64,000 bases of DNA from Enterococcus hirae ATCC 9790 (GTDB lineage Bacteria; Bacillota; Bacilli; Lactobacillales; Enterococcaceae): contig NC_018081.1 in the NCBI RefSeq assembly GCF_000271405.2, forward strand, positions 775,852 to 839,851, in the 5' to 3' direction. Position 1 is the stretch's first letter. Each line of letters opens with the position of its first letter. The notes under the pieces were generated by a model. That model was not told the DNA's origin. It ran no database searches and was given only the letters and a program-made list of their open reading frames with translations. Below, piece by piece: positions 33,936 through 43,276 of this stretch. The position numbers and the translations under genes were made by a program.

Positions 33936-36379
33936 TTAAGGGGCATTAACTAAATTCCATTCAACGTGCCCCGTATAATTTCCGGGTTGTGCTACCTTTG
34001 CATCAGTGATTTTGAGCGAGACATTTCCTAATAATTATAGACAGAGGTATGAATTGCTTGAGTAGCTTTCATTATAACGGTTGGGCTATCCGTTTTTATT
34101 TCTGGTGAAATAGTACCTTGGACTTCACTACCACAATCAACCAAGTCCGTACTAGGATTAAATGGCGCATTTCCATCATTGATATTTTTCTTCACGATAC
34201 CTTGGTTAGTTAGGACGATCGAGCTTGTTGGAATCTCCTGAGCGCTATCCCAAACAAGTTGCGCTTGTAGTGACCAACTATTATTAGTTTGACTCTCATC
34301 ACATACACCGACATCAAAAGAAGTTTTTTTAATAAATGGAATATATTGCTCTCCTGATTCTTTTAATGGTGTTTCAAGAAAGCTAAATTTCTTAGGGATA
34401 TAAGAAAGTCCAAATGAACTTGTTGTTCCCGGTCTCATATTGTCTGAAGGAGATGGCATTTCTGGTAATGGTGACCAGATGGCTTGATAAGTCGTATTGA
34501 GTAAGTCTGTCACCTGATTTCCACTGCCCCCTTCTTTTATGTTCCAGCCGATAAAAATGCTATTTGGTTTCTCAGCGACTAGAGTAGCTTTGAATTGATC
34601 AAGTGTTGCCATTTGTAGTTTAGGATCGGTAGGAGAAACCGCAACAGATTGGAAATAGTGTTTTGTTATACTATTATCTTCAAACGTCCCCCCGTTGGCA
34701 TCAAAAGTTGGACCAGCGATTATCCGATTATTTGAAAGATAATTATAATTCAATAGTTTATTATCTTTGGCAATAACTAATAGTGGAGTCTTGTTGTCTG
34801 TAGTAAAGATATTAGTAGTATCAGTGACATTCGTCAGATCAAATTGTCTTAAATCTAATAAGTTTAACTCATTCATGCCAAGAAACATGCTGTTCATAAT
34901 CTTTACTTTTTCGGTTTGAAAAGAGCTCAAATCTAATTTTTTTACACTAGATAAATAAGAAAACATATGATCCATATTTACTACTTGACGAACATCCCAA
35001 TTTGCTAGTTCTAATTCTTGTAATTTTCGATCTGCATTGAACATATAATTCATATCTATAATATGGGAAGTATCCCAACCACTCAGATTTGCTTTAGTTA
35101 AAAGGGGATCATTAGCAAACATCGCTCCTGTGTTTGTCACTGTACTAACATCCAATCCCGTCAAATCTACTTCCTTTAAATTCGACCAAAATTGAAAAGC
35201 ATGTCTTAAATCTGTCGTTTGAATTGGTACTTTATTCCCCGAAGCAATTTTAAAACTGGTAATCGATTTATAATTAGGGAAAACTGCAGTGTTGATATTG
35301 TTCAAAATAGTCGGCTTTCCATTGATTACTGTAGGTACAATTATTTCTTGGCTCTTTCCAATGTATTTCGTTAAAAGATAACGATCCTTTTGTGGCGTCA
35401 ACTGATATTGCCATTCCGATACAGTACCGGTTGCTGCTGTAACAGAGGAAGTTATTTGATCTACAGGCGATGTCGCTACATAACTTCCCTCAATAGAATG
35501 TTCATTCATTAGGTCTTTTAAAATGACACTGTTTGCTAGTTGTTCTTGCAATTGATTCTGTAATGAAACAGGCCAATGACTTAAATCTAAATTTTTTAAT
35601 GCGTGACAATTAGTGACGAATCCTTTGACACTTTTAATCATGGTTGTCTTCCAATTGTTGATTCCCTCAATTTTTGTTAACTGTGGACAATCATTAAACA
35701 TATCACTCAAATCTTCTGGCATTTCATTTTCTAAGATTGTCACTTGTGTTAAATTCGGACAATTCATAAACATGCCTCCTAAATTAGTCGCATCAAGTTT
35801 GTTGATCTTTACAGATTGTAATTGTGCACAGTTTTTAAACATTTCACTTGTATTAGTCACTTGACTAAAATCAGTCTGCCCAAAATCAACATTTCTAAGT
35901 GTTTGATTTCTAAAAAATACTTGTGACAAGTTGACACTATTTCCCTGATCACTAGCAATACAAGGGGCGAAAGGAAGATCAGCAGATACCGTCAAAGAAT
36001 GCACTTCATTTTTGTTGATATCTCTCAAAAATTGTGGAGATAAGATTAGTTTTTTTATATTTGGTTGAATAGCATCTAAAAATGAAGAATTAATCACGAT
36101 GGCTGGGACTTGGGTATTGTCTGACAATCCTGACAGCGTTAGTTCTGAATCATTCAATAGATAGTTGATGTGTTGATAGACTCCCTGATGAATTCCTCCC
36201 GTTGGCGAATTTTCTTTCTTAGTGAGTAGTTTTGGCGATTCTATTACTTGCTTCAAGTCGTTGTTTTCAACGGCAGTCGCTGTTTGCTCTGTTTGGCTAT
36301 CTGCAAAGCCTGATTGTCCATAATAAACCATATTTCCTAACAAAATCATCATAATCGAAACATATTTTATTTTTCTCAA
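33936..36379 (-). pseudogene. Large leucine-rich WxL surface protein, frameshifted near the C-terminus
   Basis: The start is a TTG at 36379 after GAGGAG, giving a signal peptide (RKIKYVSIMMILLGNMVYYG to FADS). BspA-like DUF285 repeats follow (about 130-260 and 370-510; units such as MFANDPLLTKANLSGWDTSH), then a Flg_new/B-repeat-like stretch (TFDANGGTFEDNS) and a C-terminal WxL domain. The first WxL motif is NNSWSLQAQLVWD. The frame stops at 34028 after SVYNY. One extra base at 34030-34031 would restore LGNVSLKITDAK and the second motif VEWNLVNAP, ending at 33936. Wall binding by WxL domains is known for the family. Confidence 0.82.
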
Positions 36380-36399
36380 ATCAGTCAGCTCCTCTTCAC

Positions 36400-36606
36400 T
36401 TATAATTGTTTCGCCACAACGAAAAAGTAACCAATACCTAATAAGATGAAACAAATTGAAGTAATAAGAATTAGTGTATTAAGATAAAGAATCGTTTTAT
36501 TTTCTTCTCCTATAATCACTCTTTTATAATTCATTAAAAATAGGTAAATGGCTAAGCTCATGAAGAGAATACCCGTTGAAATAATAAAAATCGGTATCGT
36601 ATACAT
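36400..36606 (-). CDS. Small two-helix membrane protein of the WxL locus
   Basis: A 68-residue protein with two hydrophobic helices (IPIFIISTGILFMSLAIYLF and LILITSICFILLGIGYFFVV) joined by a basic and polar loop. GGAAGGAG precedes the ATG. It lies between the DUF916 gene and the large WxL gene and is most likely co-transcribed with them. No family recognised. Confidence 0.72.
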   Translation of the reverse strand: MYTIPIFIISTGILFMSLAIYLFLMNYKRVIIGEENKTILYLNTLILITSICFILLGIGYFFVVAKQL

Positions 36607-36758
36607 AATTGTTCACTCCTTCCAATCAAATAAATATAAGACTTATACTTATTTGATTCCTCCTTTGAAAGTATGTTATTTCTGTTCATAAAGTAAATCA
36701 TTCATACTCCTATTTTTTCTAAAAATGGATATAAACGAAAAAAGAGAATGAGTACTCA

Positions 36759-37772
36759 TTATTTTTTCTTATATCTTATAGCCAGATAGATGATGCCAGC
36801 TACATTGACTAAAAAGAGAATGATCCAACTAATTTGGAGCCATTGAGGAACAACAACGTGATAAAGCGACTGTTCATTGATATCATTAGCCGTTGTTGGA
36901 TTGATCGTAAATTCTTTGCTAAATAACCATTCCTTGCCACCTGCCTTAACTGAACCAGTAAAAACATATGTCCCTGCTTTTAGTTCATCCTTTTTCCAAT
37001 CAAATTGAAAAGGATAGACTGAATAAGGTGCAATATTTACATTTGTTTTTTGTTGCTCTTTGATGACTTTATCTGTATTTTTTTCAAGAATTTTACCTGC
37101 AACAGTTGCTTGATCAAATATATAAGGGTTAGGATTTAAAATATCTGCTTGAATGATTTTTCTTCCATTTGATAAAATCGGAGCGACTTTTTCTAAAGTA
37201 ACAGAAATAGGTTGATTCATTTTGGTTTTTGCATTGTTGGTTAAAACTACTCCTAATGTGTAGTTATACGTATTTTCGATTGATACTTCTTTTTTCTGGT
37301 CTTTTGGTGTTTTTTCAGCTTTCTCAGAAACCACGATTCCTCCGACGACCACACCGGGAAATTTTTCTTTGGGTAATGTAACCGTAAGAGAGGTCTTTAC
37401 TTCACTCTTTGCTGGTACTTTGACTTCTGACTGTGTCGATTTGACGATCGAAGTCAATGGTAATTTCAAATCTTTGTTGTCTTTTATCGTACCTGTATAA
37501 TCTAACAAACCATTCACATTGGTATTTGCGTTTGTAACTTTAATCGTTAATCGTTTCTCCTGATTTGAACTATTGATCAATTTAACACCCAATTGATCTT
37601 GTGTACCTGGTTGCTCACATAGATAAAAATAGCCTAAATTAATATCAATTTGATGCACATTGGGAATACGTTCGATCGTATAGCCTCCCATTATTTCTTC
37701 TGCTTGAACATCCAACGTACCAATAAACATAAACATAAGAAATAAGATGATTGATTGCACTTTTTTTAACAA
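36759..37772 (-). CDS. DUF916/DUF3324 WxL-interacting protein
   Basis: A 337-residue membrane-anchored surface protein. The start is a TTG at 37772 after AGGAAGG, giving a signal peptide (LLKKVQSIILFLMFMFIGTL to VQA). DUF916 follows (MGGYTIERIPNVHQIDINLG to YFYL), then DUF3324 (FPGVVVGGIVVSEKAEK and after), and a C-terminal helix (ISWIILFLVNVAGIIYLAIR) with a KKK anchor. Proteins of this type bind WxL proteins and peptidoglycan. It lies between the small and large WxL genes, the usual order. Confidence 0.9.
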   Translation of the reverse strand: MLKKVQSIILFLMFMFIGTLDVQAEEIMGGYTIERIPNVHQIDINLGYFYLCEQPGTQDQLGVKLINSSNQEKRLTIKVTNANTNVNGLLDYTGTIKDNKDLKLPLTSIVKSTQSEVKVPAKSEVKTSLTVTLPKEKFPGVVVGGIVVSEKAEKTPKDQKKEVSIENTYNYTLGVVLTNNAKTKMNQPISVTLEKVAPILSNGRKIIQADILNPNPYIFDQATVAGKILEKNTDKVIKEQQKTNVNIAPYSVYPFQFDWKKDELKAGTYVFTGSVKAGGKEWLFSKEFTINPTTANDINEQSLYHVVVPQWLQISWIILFLVNVAGIIYLAIRYKKK

Positions 37773-37787
37773 TACCGTTCTTCCTTC

Positions 37788-37852
37788 CTTTTTTTGATTA
37801 TCAGCAGCTCTTTGATCAAAAGCTTGGTCTGCCAATAATCAAAAAAAGGAAA
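37788..37852 (-). promoter_or_regulatory. Long inverted repeat over the DUF916 ribosome site
   Basis: About 13 pairs (CCTTTTTTTGATTAT with ATAATCAAAAAAAGG), extended by GCAG and CTGC, enclose about 30 bases. The 3' arm on minus ends in A then AGGAAGG, so it is not a terminator and would partly hide the downstream ribosome site. Confidence 0.5.
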
Positions 37853-37881
37853 AGAGTAAGTCCTTTCCCTTCTTAAGGTAA

Positions 37882-38595
37882 TTATGGAGCAACCGATAGA
37901 TTCCATTCGACATGTCCTGTATGTGTCCCTGCTGGCGTAGTTTTTGTATCTGCTATTTTAAGAGACACTTGTCCTAATCCATAATCATAGGTGTCATTAT
38001 GCACAAATCCCTGTGTTCCTGACATCAATAAAACTTGAGCATCTGATGTAATCTCAACATTAGGCACAGCAGTAACTGAACCAGCTGGAGCGTCCACTAA
38101 CTGACCATTTCCAGTATTGACCTTCGCATTAGTTCCAGTATGGGCAGTTTGAATCGACATTCCTTTTTCTCCATTATCCCAAACAACTTGTGCTTTTAAA
38201 GACCATCCCATAGTTTCCCGAGTTTTGTCTTTGACCCCGACATCAAATGTGCCAGAATTTTGCGGCATGGTCACAGGGATCGTTTGAGAGCCAGTTTCCA
38301 ATAATTTTGTTGACGGGATTGTAAAAGTACCTGGTTCATAAGCAATCCCAAAGGCAACCGTAGGATTATTTGATTTATTCCCTGGATCAGATGAGCTGGC
38401 AGGATCTTTCGTATTACTTGGTGGCGTTGGATTAGTCCCACCATTTGTTGGTAATTCTAGTGGCGCACTGATCGGTGTTTCAGCTGTTGCTGGACTCGGA
38501 GTCGTAGTTGTGCTTGCTGCGTATACCCTTGGATTATTAATTGATAAAAAAGAAGCCAACAAGCCAGTGCTGATTAAAAAAGTACTTTTTTTCAT
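37882..38595 (-). CDS. Small WxL-domain surface protein
   Basis: A 237-residue secreted protein with a signal peptide (MKKSTFLISTGLLASFLSIN to VYAAS), a Pro/Thr/Ser-rich linker (30-75) and a complete WxL domain. The two motifs are MGWSLKAQVVWD and HVEWNLSVAP at the C-terminus. It binds the cell wall non-covalently by family knowledge. It is first in the WxL operon, upstream of the DUF916 gene, in the small WxL - DUF916 - large WxL pattern described for E. faecium. Confidence 0.92.
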   Translation of the reverse strand: MKKSTFLISTGLLASFLSINNPRVYAASTTTTPSPATAETPISAPLELPTNGGTNPTPPSNTKDPASSSDPGNKSNNPTVAFGIAYEPGTFTIPSTKLLETGSQTIPVTMPQNSGTFDVGVKDKTRETMGWSLKAQVVWDNGEKGMSIQTAHTGTNAKVNTGNGQLVDAPAGSVTAVPNVEITSDAQVLLMSGTQGFVHNDTYDYGLGQVSLKIADTKTTPAGTHTGHVEWNLSVAP

Positions 38596-38817
38596 TTATT
38601 TCACTCACTTTCTTTTTCAAACATCGGGTATTTTTATACTGTCCTGATTGAACAAAAAAAGCGTATCATTAAACTAGATTCAGTTTTTGTTCGTTTTTTT
38701 TGATTTCATACTTGTTTTCAAAAAAATCTAAGAGACTGAGCAGTAAAAGTAGTAAACAGGGCGATCATTTGCACATGACTTTTAAAAATAAATCGTGTAC
38801 TTAGCAACCCGATGCAT
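38596..38817 (-). other. Region upstream of the WxL operon
   Basis: No ORF. On minus, TATAAA near 38631-38636 could be a -10 box, with only a T-rich -35 region. The rest is featureless up to the gshF terminator. Confidence 0.35.
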
Positions 38818-38879
38818 AAAAAAAACCATAAAATCCGAAAATAACATCCTTATTTTCTGGATTCTATGGGTTATTTTTT
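38818..38879. terminator. Terminator after gshF
   Basis: A long imperfect stem (AAAACCATA-AATCC-AAAATAA with TTATTTT-GGATT-TATGGGTT) with A and T runs at its ends, usable in both directions. It lies about 27 bases past the gshF stop. Confidence 0.85.
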
Positions 38880-38905
38880 AGCTAGTGAGTTTTGCCATAA
38901 TGTGA

Positions 38906-41185
38906 TTAATTTTGAGTCAGGATATTAAGTTCAGGATACAATAAATTCAACACGTCTAAAGTCAATCTTCTCCCTTTACCTGCAAATGGGTACACGTGCA
39001 TATGCATCGCTGGATTAAAGTTAGCTTCGATAATCCCATAAGCAGTAGCGCTGTTTTCCGGTGCTACCTCTTTGTCCGGAATAATCAAATCGATTCCACT
39101 AATTTTTGCGCCTAAAGCTTCAACTGCAGAAACAGCTATCTGCTTATAACTTTCAGAAAATTCGTCTGTGACATCAATCGAATCGCCACCTGTACTAATA
39201 TTAGAATTTTCTCGTAGATAAACAACCTGATCTTTCTGGGGAACAGAAGAAACGGTAAGCCCTTGTTCTTTTAACATCAGTTGCTCTAATTCTCCTAAAT
39301 GAATTAGCTCTAAAGGTGCTCGATGGTTTGTGCCTCTTAAAGGATCAAGATTCTTTTCAGCGACCAATTCAGCAACTGTACGTTGTCCATCTCCAACGAC
39401 ATTAGCAGGTTTACGAAGCATGATTGCTTTGACTTTGCCATCAATCACAAAGAAGCGATATTCCGTGCCTGGCATAAATTCTTCTACTAAAATCGAACGA
39501 TCTTCGCTAAAGGCAATCGCAAGTCCTGCTTGATAGTCAGCTAAATCAGCACCTTCTTTAAAAATCGTGATGCCTAGTCCATAGTTCGTTGATTTAGGTT
39601 TAATGACAAATGCTTTGTTTGCGAATCTTGGATAGGCTTTGACTGCTTCCTCCATTGTCGTAAACTCGGCTCCGTTTGGCACACGATAGCCGGCTTCTCT
39701 CAAGACTTTTTTAGTGACCGTTTTATTTTCCATGATCAAGGGAACGATATAGCTATCTTTACTTGTCATATTTGCATTTTTCACGTACTCAATATGATCG
39801 TGATGCTGTAACCGCAAAAATTGATCCGATTCGTCAATCACTTTCACTTCAATACCTTTTTGGATCGCATCAAATAACAAGATTTGCGTAGACAACTCCA
39901 TCTCTCTAAATCCTGCGAGTTGATACGGACGTTCATGCGCTTTTTGATAGTAAGAAAGACCCAAAGAGGTAGCAAACTGATGTTGACTACTTTCTTTTGC
40001 TGCTTGATAGATTGTTCCTGCTAGTGTTTCACTTGGACGTTCCAGTTCTTCTAACATTTTTTCAATCAATGGTAGTGCCTCTAGTTGCTCAAGTTCGAGC
40101 GCCATTTTCTTCATATCAGTTAAAAGATAACGGCCTTCCTCGATAAACTCGGTTTGATTTAGAGGATGTTCAAGAGAGACGATTTCATTTTTTCTAGTTC
40201 CTTCTTCTACCCATTGATCAGCTGCTTCTTTTTCTTCCGTCCATAACATATAAGTTAAAAATAACTGTAAGAAACGAACTTGTTCTTGATCAATTCCTAA
40301 ACGTGCATTGGGATTTAAATCGATATTTCTTAATTCGATATAACGCACACCCGTTTTAGCTAAATCTGCTACCCGTTTACCACCACGAAAACGAAGTGGC
40401 GTATAAAATTCTTTTTCTTCTGATAGTTTTCCTTCTTCAACCATCTTTTCAATGTCGAACAAATATTGCTCCATTGAAGCATACGAAACTTTGACATTTG
40501 GATGATTCGTATAACCATACGAACTATTCCGAATACTTCGAACTGGCTCATTAGGAGCTGGTTTATCAATGAAATAGTTTGCTTCACTTAATGGTGATGC
40601 CCCATAAAAATAGGTAATCAACCACCGATAGCGCAGAAAATTGCGCGCAGTTTTCAAATATAGCTCTGTTTTAAAAGCAGCAAACTCCGAAAACTCTGTT
40701 TGTTGCACAAACAACGATCGAAGCAAATCATCTCCAAATTCAAAATTAAAATGGATACCACTAACCATTTGCTTTCTTTTCCCATATTCTTTAGCTAAAT
40801 AGCGGCGATATAACACATCTTCAAAATTTGCTAATTTTGCAATCATGATGTCTTCATCTTTTGCTGGCAATGCTGGTGGCATACTTAAAGGCCAGATCAT
40901 TTCATTTTCAGGAATTGAGCGAGCAGCAACATCATAAATGGCTGACATATATTGGAAAAGCTCATGGATCGAATCGGTGACTGGTGTAATTAATTCAATT
41001 TGTGTTTCACTAAAGTCTGTCTGTATATATGGATGAAACGTACGATCGCCAAAAACACTTGGATGATCAGTACGTGTTAGATCTCCTGTAAGGTTCACTC
41101 GCTGTCCTTCTCGTTCCACACCAAAACGTGCTTGATCGATAAATGGACGTGAACTAGGATGTTTTAGTAATTGTTTAAAATTCAT
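38906..41185 (-). CDS. gshF: Bifunctional glutamate-cysteine ligase/glutathione synthetase GshF
   Basis: GshF makes glutathione in two ATP-dependent steps. The 759-residue protein has an N-terminal gamma-glutamylcysteine ligase domain (about 1-450: FGVEREGQRVNLTGDL, SGIHFNFEFGDDLL, VRYIELRNIDLNP). The C-terminal ATP-grasp domain (about 485-759) has KAFVIKPKSTNYGLGI, ILVEEFMPGTEYRFFV and GIIEANFNPAMHMH. The length is that of the fused form found in streptococci, Listeria and enterococci. GGAGG precedes the ATG. Single-gene unit. Confidence 0.96.
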   Translation of the reverse strand: MNFKQLLKHPSSRPFIDQARFGVEREGQRVNLTGDLTRTDHPSVFGDRTFHPYIQTDFSETQIELITPVTDSIHELFQYMSAIYDVAARSIPENEMIWPLSMPPALPAKDEDIMIAKLANFEDVLYRRYLAKEYGKRKQMVSGIHFNFEFGDDLLRSLFVQQTEFSEFAAFKTELYLKTARNFLRYRWLITYFYGASPLSEANYFIDKPAPNEPVRSIRNSSYGYTNHPNVKVSYASMEQYLFDIEKMVEEGKLSEEKEFYTPLRFRGGKRVADLAKTGVRYIELRNIDLNPNARLGIDQEQVRFLQLFLTYMLWTEEKEAADQWVEEGTRKNEIVSLEHPLNQTEFIEEGRYLLTDMKKMALELEQLEALPLIEKMLEELERPSETLAGTIYQAAKESSQHQFATSLGLSYYQKAHERPYQLAGFREMELSTQILLFDAIQKGIEVKVIDESDQFLRLQHHDHIEYVKNANMTSKDSYIVPLIMENKTVTKKVLREAGYRVPNGAEFTTMEEAVKAYPRFANKAFVIKPKSTNYGLGITIFKEGADLADYQAGLAIAFSEDRSILVEEFMPGTEYRFFVIDGKVKAIMLRKPANVVGDGQRTVAELVAEKNLDPLRGTNHRAPLELIHLGELEQLMLKEQGLTVSSVPQKDQVVYLRENSNISTGGDSIDVTDEFSESYKQIAVSAVEALGAKISGIDLIIPDKEVAPENSATAYGIIEANFNPAMHMHVYPFAGKGRRLTLDVLNLLYPELNILTQN

Positions 41186-41379
41186 GTTGATTATCCTCCA
41201 GTTCGTATGCCTCTAATTATAGTAAAAAATAGCCAGAAAAAGAATGAAATTGTTTCAAAATATAAAAAAAGCCTGTCCAATTTTATGTACGCTTACTTCG
41301 TCGGTTGGGTTGGTTCACTCCCATACCTTACTAATACCATCATTATATGTAGAATTACCGTTACCTTTCTATAAGAAAA

Positions 41380-41419
41380 AGCATCTAGCTAAAAAGATTC
41401 AATTTTTTAGCTAGGTGCT
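41380..41419 (-). terminator. Terminator after ftsY
   Basis: AGCATCTAGCTAAAAA (41380-41395) pairs with TTTTTTAGCTAGGTGCT (41403-41419); on minus a T run follows. The interval from 41186 to it holds only short unsupported frames. Confidence 0.85.
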
Positions 41420-41446
41420 CTTCTTGCTGATAAAAAGAATAACTGC

Positions 41447-42448
41447 TTACTCTTCTTTCAACAATCCTTTAAATAAACCAATAACAAAATCATTAGGTTC
41501 AAATGGTTCAAGATCATCGATTCCTTCGCCAAGCCCTACCAATTTCACTGGTAAGTGAAGTTCATTACGGATGGCTAACACGATCCCACCTTTGGCTGTA
41601 CCATCTAGTTTGGTTAAAACAAGCCCAGTGACATCAGTTGTTTCTTTAAATTGTTTTGCTTGTACCATTGCATTTTGACCAGTAGTCGCATCTAGTACAA
41701 GTAATGTTTCATGAGGTGCATCTGGTAATTCTCGTTGAATGACACGTTTGATTTTTTCCAACTCATTCATCAAGTTGACTTTGTTTTGTAAACGTCCAGC
41801 TGTATCTACTAACAACACCTCTGCCTGTTCACTTTTCGCACGTTCCATCGCATCATACACAACGGCTGCTGGGTCGCCACCAGCATTTCCCCGAACCACT
41901 TCGACACCAGCACGTTCGCCCCAAACCACTAATTGGTCAATCGCACCTGCTCGGAAAGTATCGGCTGCTGCCAGCAGCACTTTTTTTCCTTCATTTTTGT
42001 ATTGGTGGGCTAGTTTTCCGATACTGGTTGTTTTTCCAACACCGTTTACCCCGACAAACAAAATAACTGTTAATCCTTCTTCTTGTAGATTTAATTCATT
42101 AACTTCGTTGATTCCTTCTTGTTCATATAAATCCACTAATTTTTCAATGATTGCATTTTGGATCTCAGCTGGTTTCTTTGCGTTTCTCAGTTTTACTTCT
42201 TGACGCAACGCTTCAGAAATCTGAATAGCCGTATCAAACCCAACATCCGCACCAATCAGTGTTTCTTCTAATTCTTCAAAAAAGTCTTCGTCTACTGTCC
42301 GAAAATTAGCAAACAATTCATTCATTCGTTCGCCAAATGTTTTTCTGGTTTTTTCTAACCCTTTATCATATTTCTCTTGTACTTCGACTTCTTCTGGTTC
42401 TTGTTGTTCACCAGTAAAAGCACGCTTGATTTTATCAAAAAAGCCCAT
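41447..42448 (-). CDS. ftsY: Signal recognition particle receptor FtsY
   Basis: FtsY is the membrane-associated GTPase that receives SRP-ribosome complexes. The 333-residue protein has a short acidic N-terminal region, the N domain, and the SRP GTPase motifs [35 protein letters not shown] and [11 protein letters not shown]. It is the last gene of the rnc-smc-HAD-ftsY unit, 10 bases after the HAD gene. GGGGGG precedes the ATG. Confidence 0.97.
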   Translation of the reverse strand: MGFFDKIKRAFTGEQQEPEEVEVQEKYDKGLEKTRKTFGERMNELFANFRTVDEDFFEELEETLIGADVGFDTAIQISEALRQEVKLRNAKKPAEIQNAIIEKLVDLYEQEGINEVNELNLQEEGLTVILFVGVNGVGKTTSIGKLAHQYKNEGKKVLLAAADTFRAGAIDQLVVWGERAGVEVVRGNAGGDPAAVVYDAMERAKSEQAEVLLVDTAGRLQNKVNLMNELEKIKRVIQRELPDAPHETLLVLDATTGQNAMVQAKQFKETTDVTGLVLTKLDGTAKGGIVLAIRNELHLPVKLVGLGEGIDDLEPFEPNDFVIGLFKGLLKEE

Positions 42449-42458
42449 ATGATCCCCC

Positions 42459-43268
42459 CTAATCTAAAACAAATTTTTCGATAACTTTGGCTACACCATG
42501 TTCTAAGTTACTTGACGTAACATAATTCGCTGCTTCTTTAACAAATGGGACGGCATTTGCCATGGCAACACCCATTCCAGCGTATTCAATCATCGGCAAG
42601 TCATTTTCTTCATCCCCAATTGCCATGATCTCAGCTGGTTCTAAACCTAAATCTTTTGCTAGTAAAGAAATACCATAAGCTTTTGTCACACCTTTTGGCA
42701 TAAATTCTAAAAGCATACTGCGGGTCTTGATGATTTCATAACGTTCATGAAATTCGGCTGGTATTTCTTTGATCTTAGGATCTAATTCCGCTTGCGGATA
42801 GGCAATAACTGCTTTATTCAACACAAACTCGTCTGTCAGATCTGCTAAATTTGCCGGTTGAAACTGCAATAATTTATTTAATGTGTTGTATAAAGATTTT
42901 TTCCCTGGTGCAGTCGGTAATTGTAAAACCACATGATCTGATAATATATCTAAGGGCAATGCCAATTTTTGCGCAAGATCATATAAACGATGGATATCAG
43001 CAACTTCCATCACTTTTTTCTCAATGATTTCTCCTGTATCGTTTTTTTGAACAAGACCACCATTGAAGGTGATGCTATAATCCCCTTCGTCCACTAATCC
43101 TAACTCTTGCAAATAATGAGCCATTGCTACTAAGGGACGACCAGTACATAAAACGATCTTAACACCTTTTTCTTTTGCTTTCGCTAAAGCTTGCTTATTC
43201 TCATCTGAAATTTGTTTTTCTTCATTCAATAATGTACCGTCTAAGTCGATCGCAATTAATTTAATCAT
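42459..43268 (-). CDS. Cof-type HAD phosphatase (YidA-like)
   Basis: A 269-residue HAD-IIB hydrolase with IAIDLDGTLLN (Asp8, Asp10), LCTGRP, a cap domain, PKGVTKAYG and IMAIGDEENDLPM. The sequence resembles YidA sugar phosphatases. It sits between smc and ftsY with 8- and 10-base gaps, a position seen in other enterococci and streptococci, and is thus part of the rnc-smc-ftsY unit. Confidence 0.92.
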   Translation of the reverse strand: MIKLIAIDLDGTLLNEEKQISDENKQALAKAKEKGVKIVLCTGRPLVAMAHYLQELGLVDEGDYSITFNGGLVQKNDTGEIIEKKVMEVADIHRLYDLAQKLALPLDILSDHVVLQLPTAPGKKSLYNTLNKLLQFQPANLADLTDEFVLNKAVIAYPQAELDPKIKEIPAEFHERYEIIKTRSMLLEFMPKGVTKAYGISLLAKDLGLEPAEIMAIGDEENDLPMIEYAGMGVAMANAVPFVKEAANYVTSSNLEHGVAKVIEKFVLD

Positions 43269-43276
43269 TTATTTCC

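Noticed and set aside
41739..42203. A 154-codon plus-strand frame opposite ftsY
   Set aside because: It is the complement of a clearly coding FtsY GTPase domain; no ribosome site.
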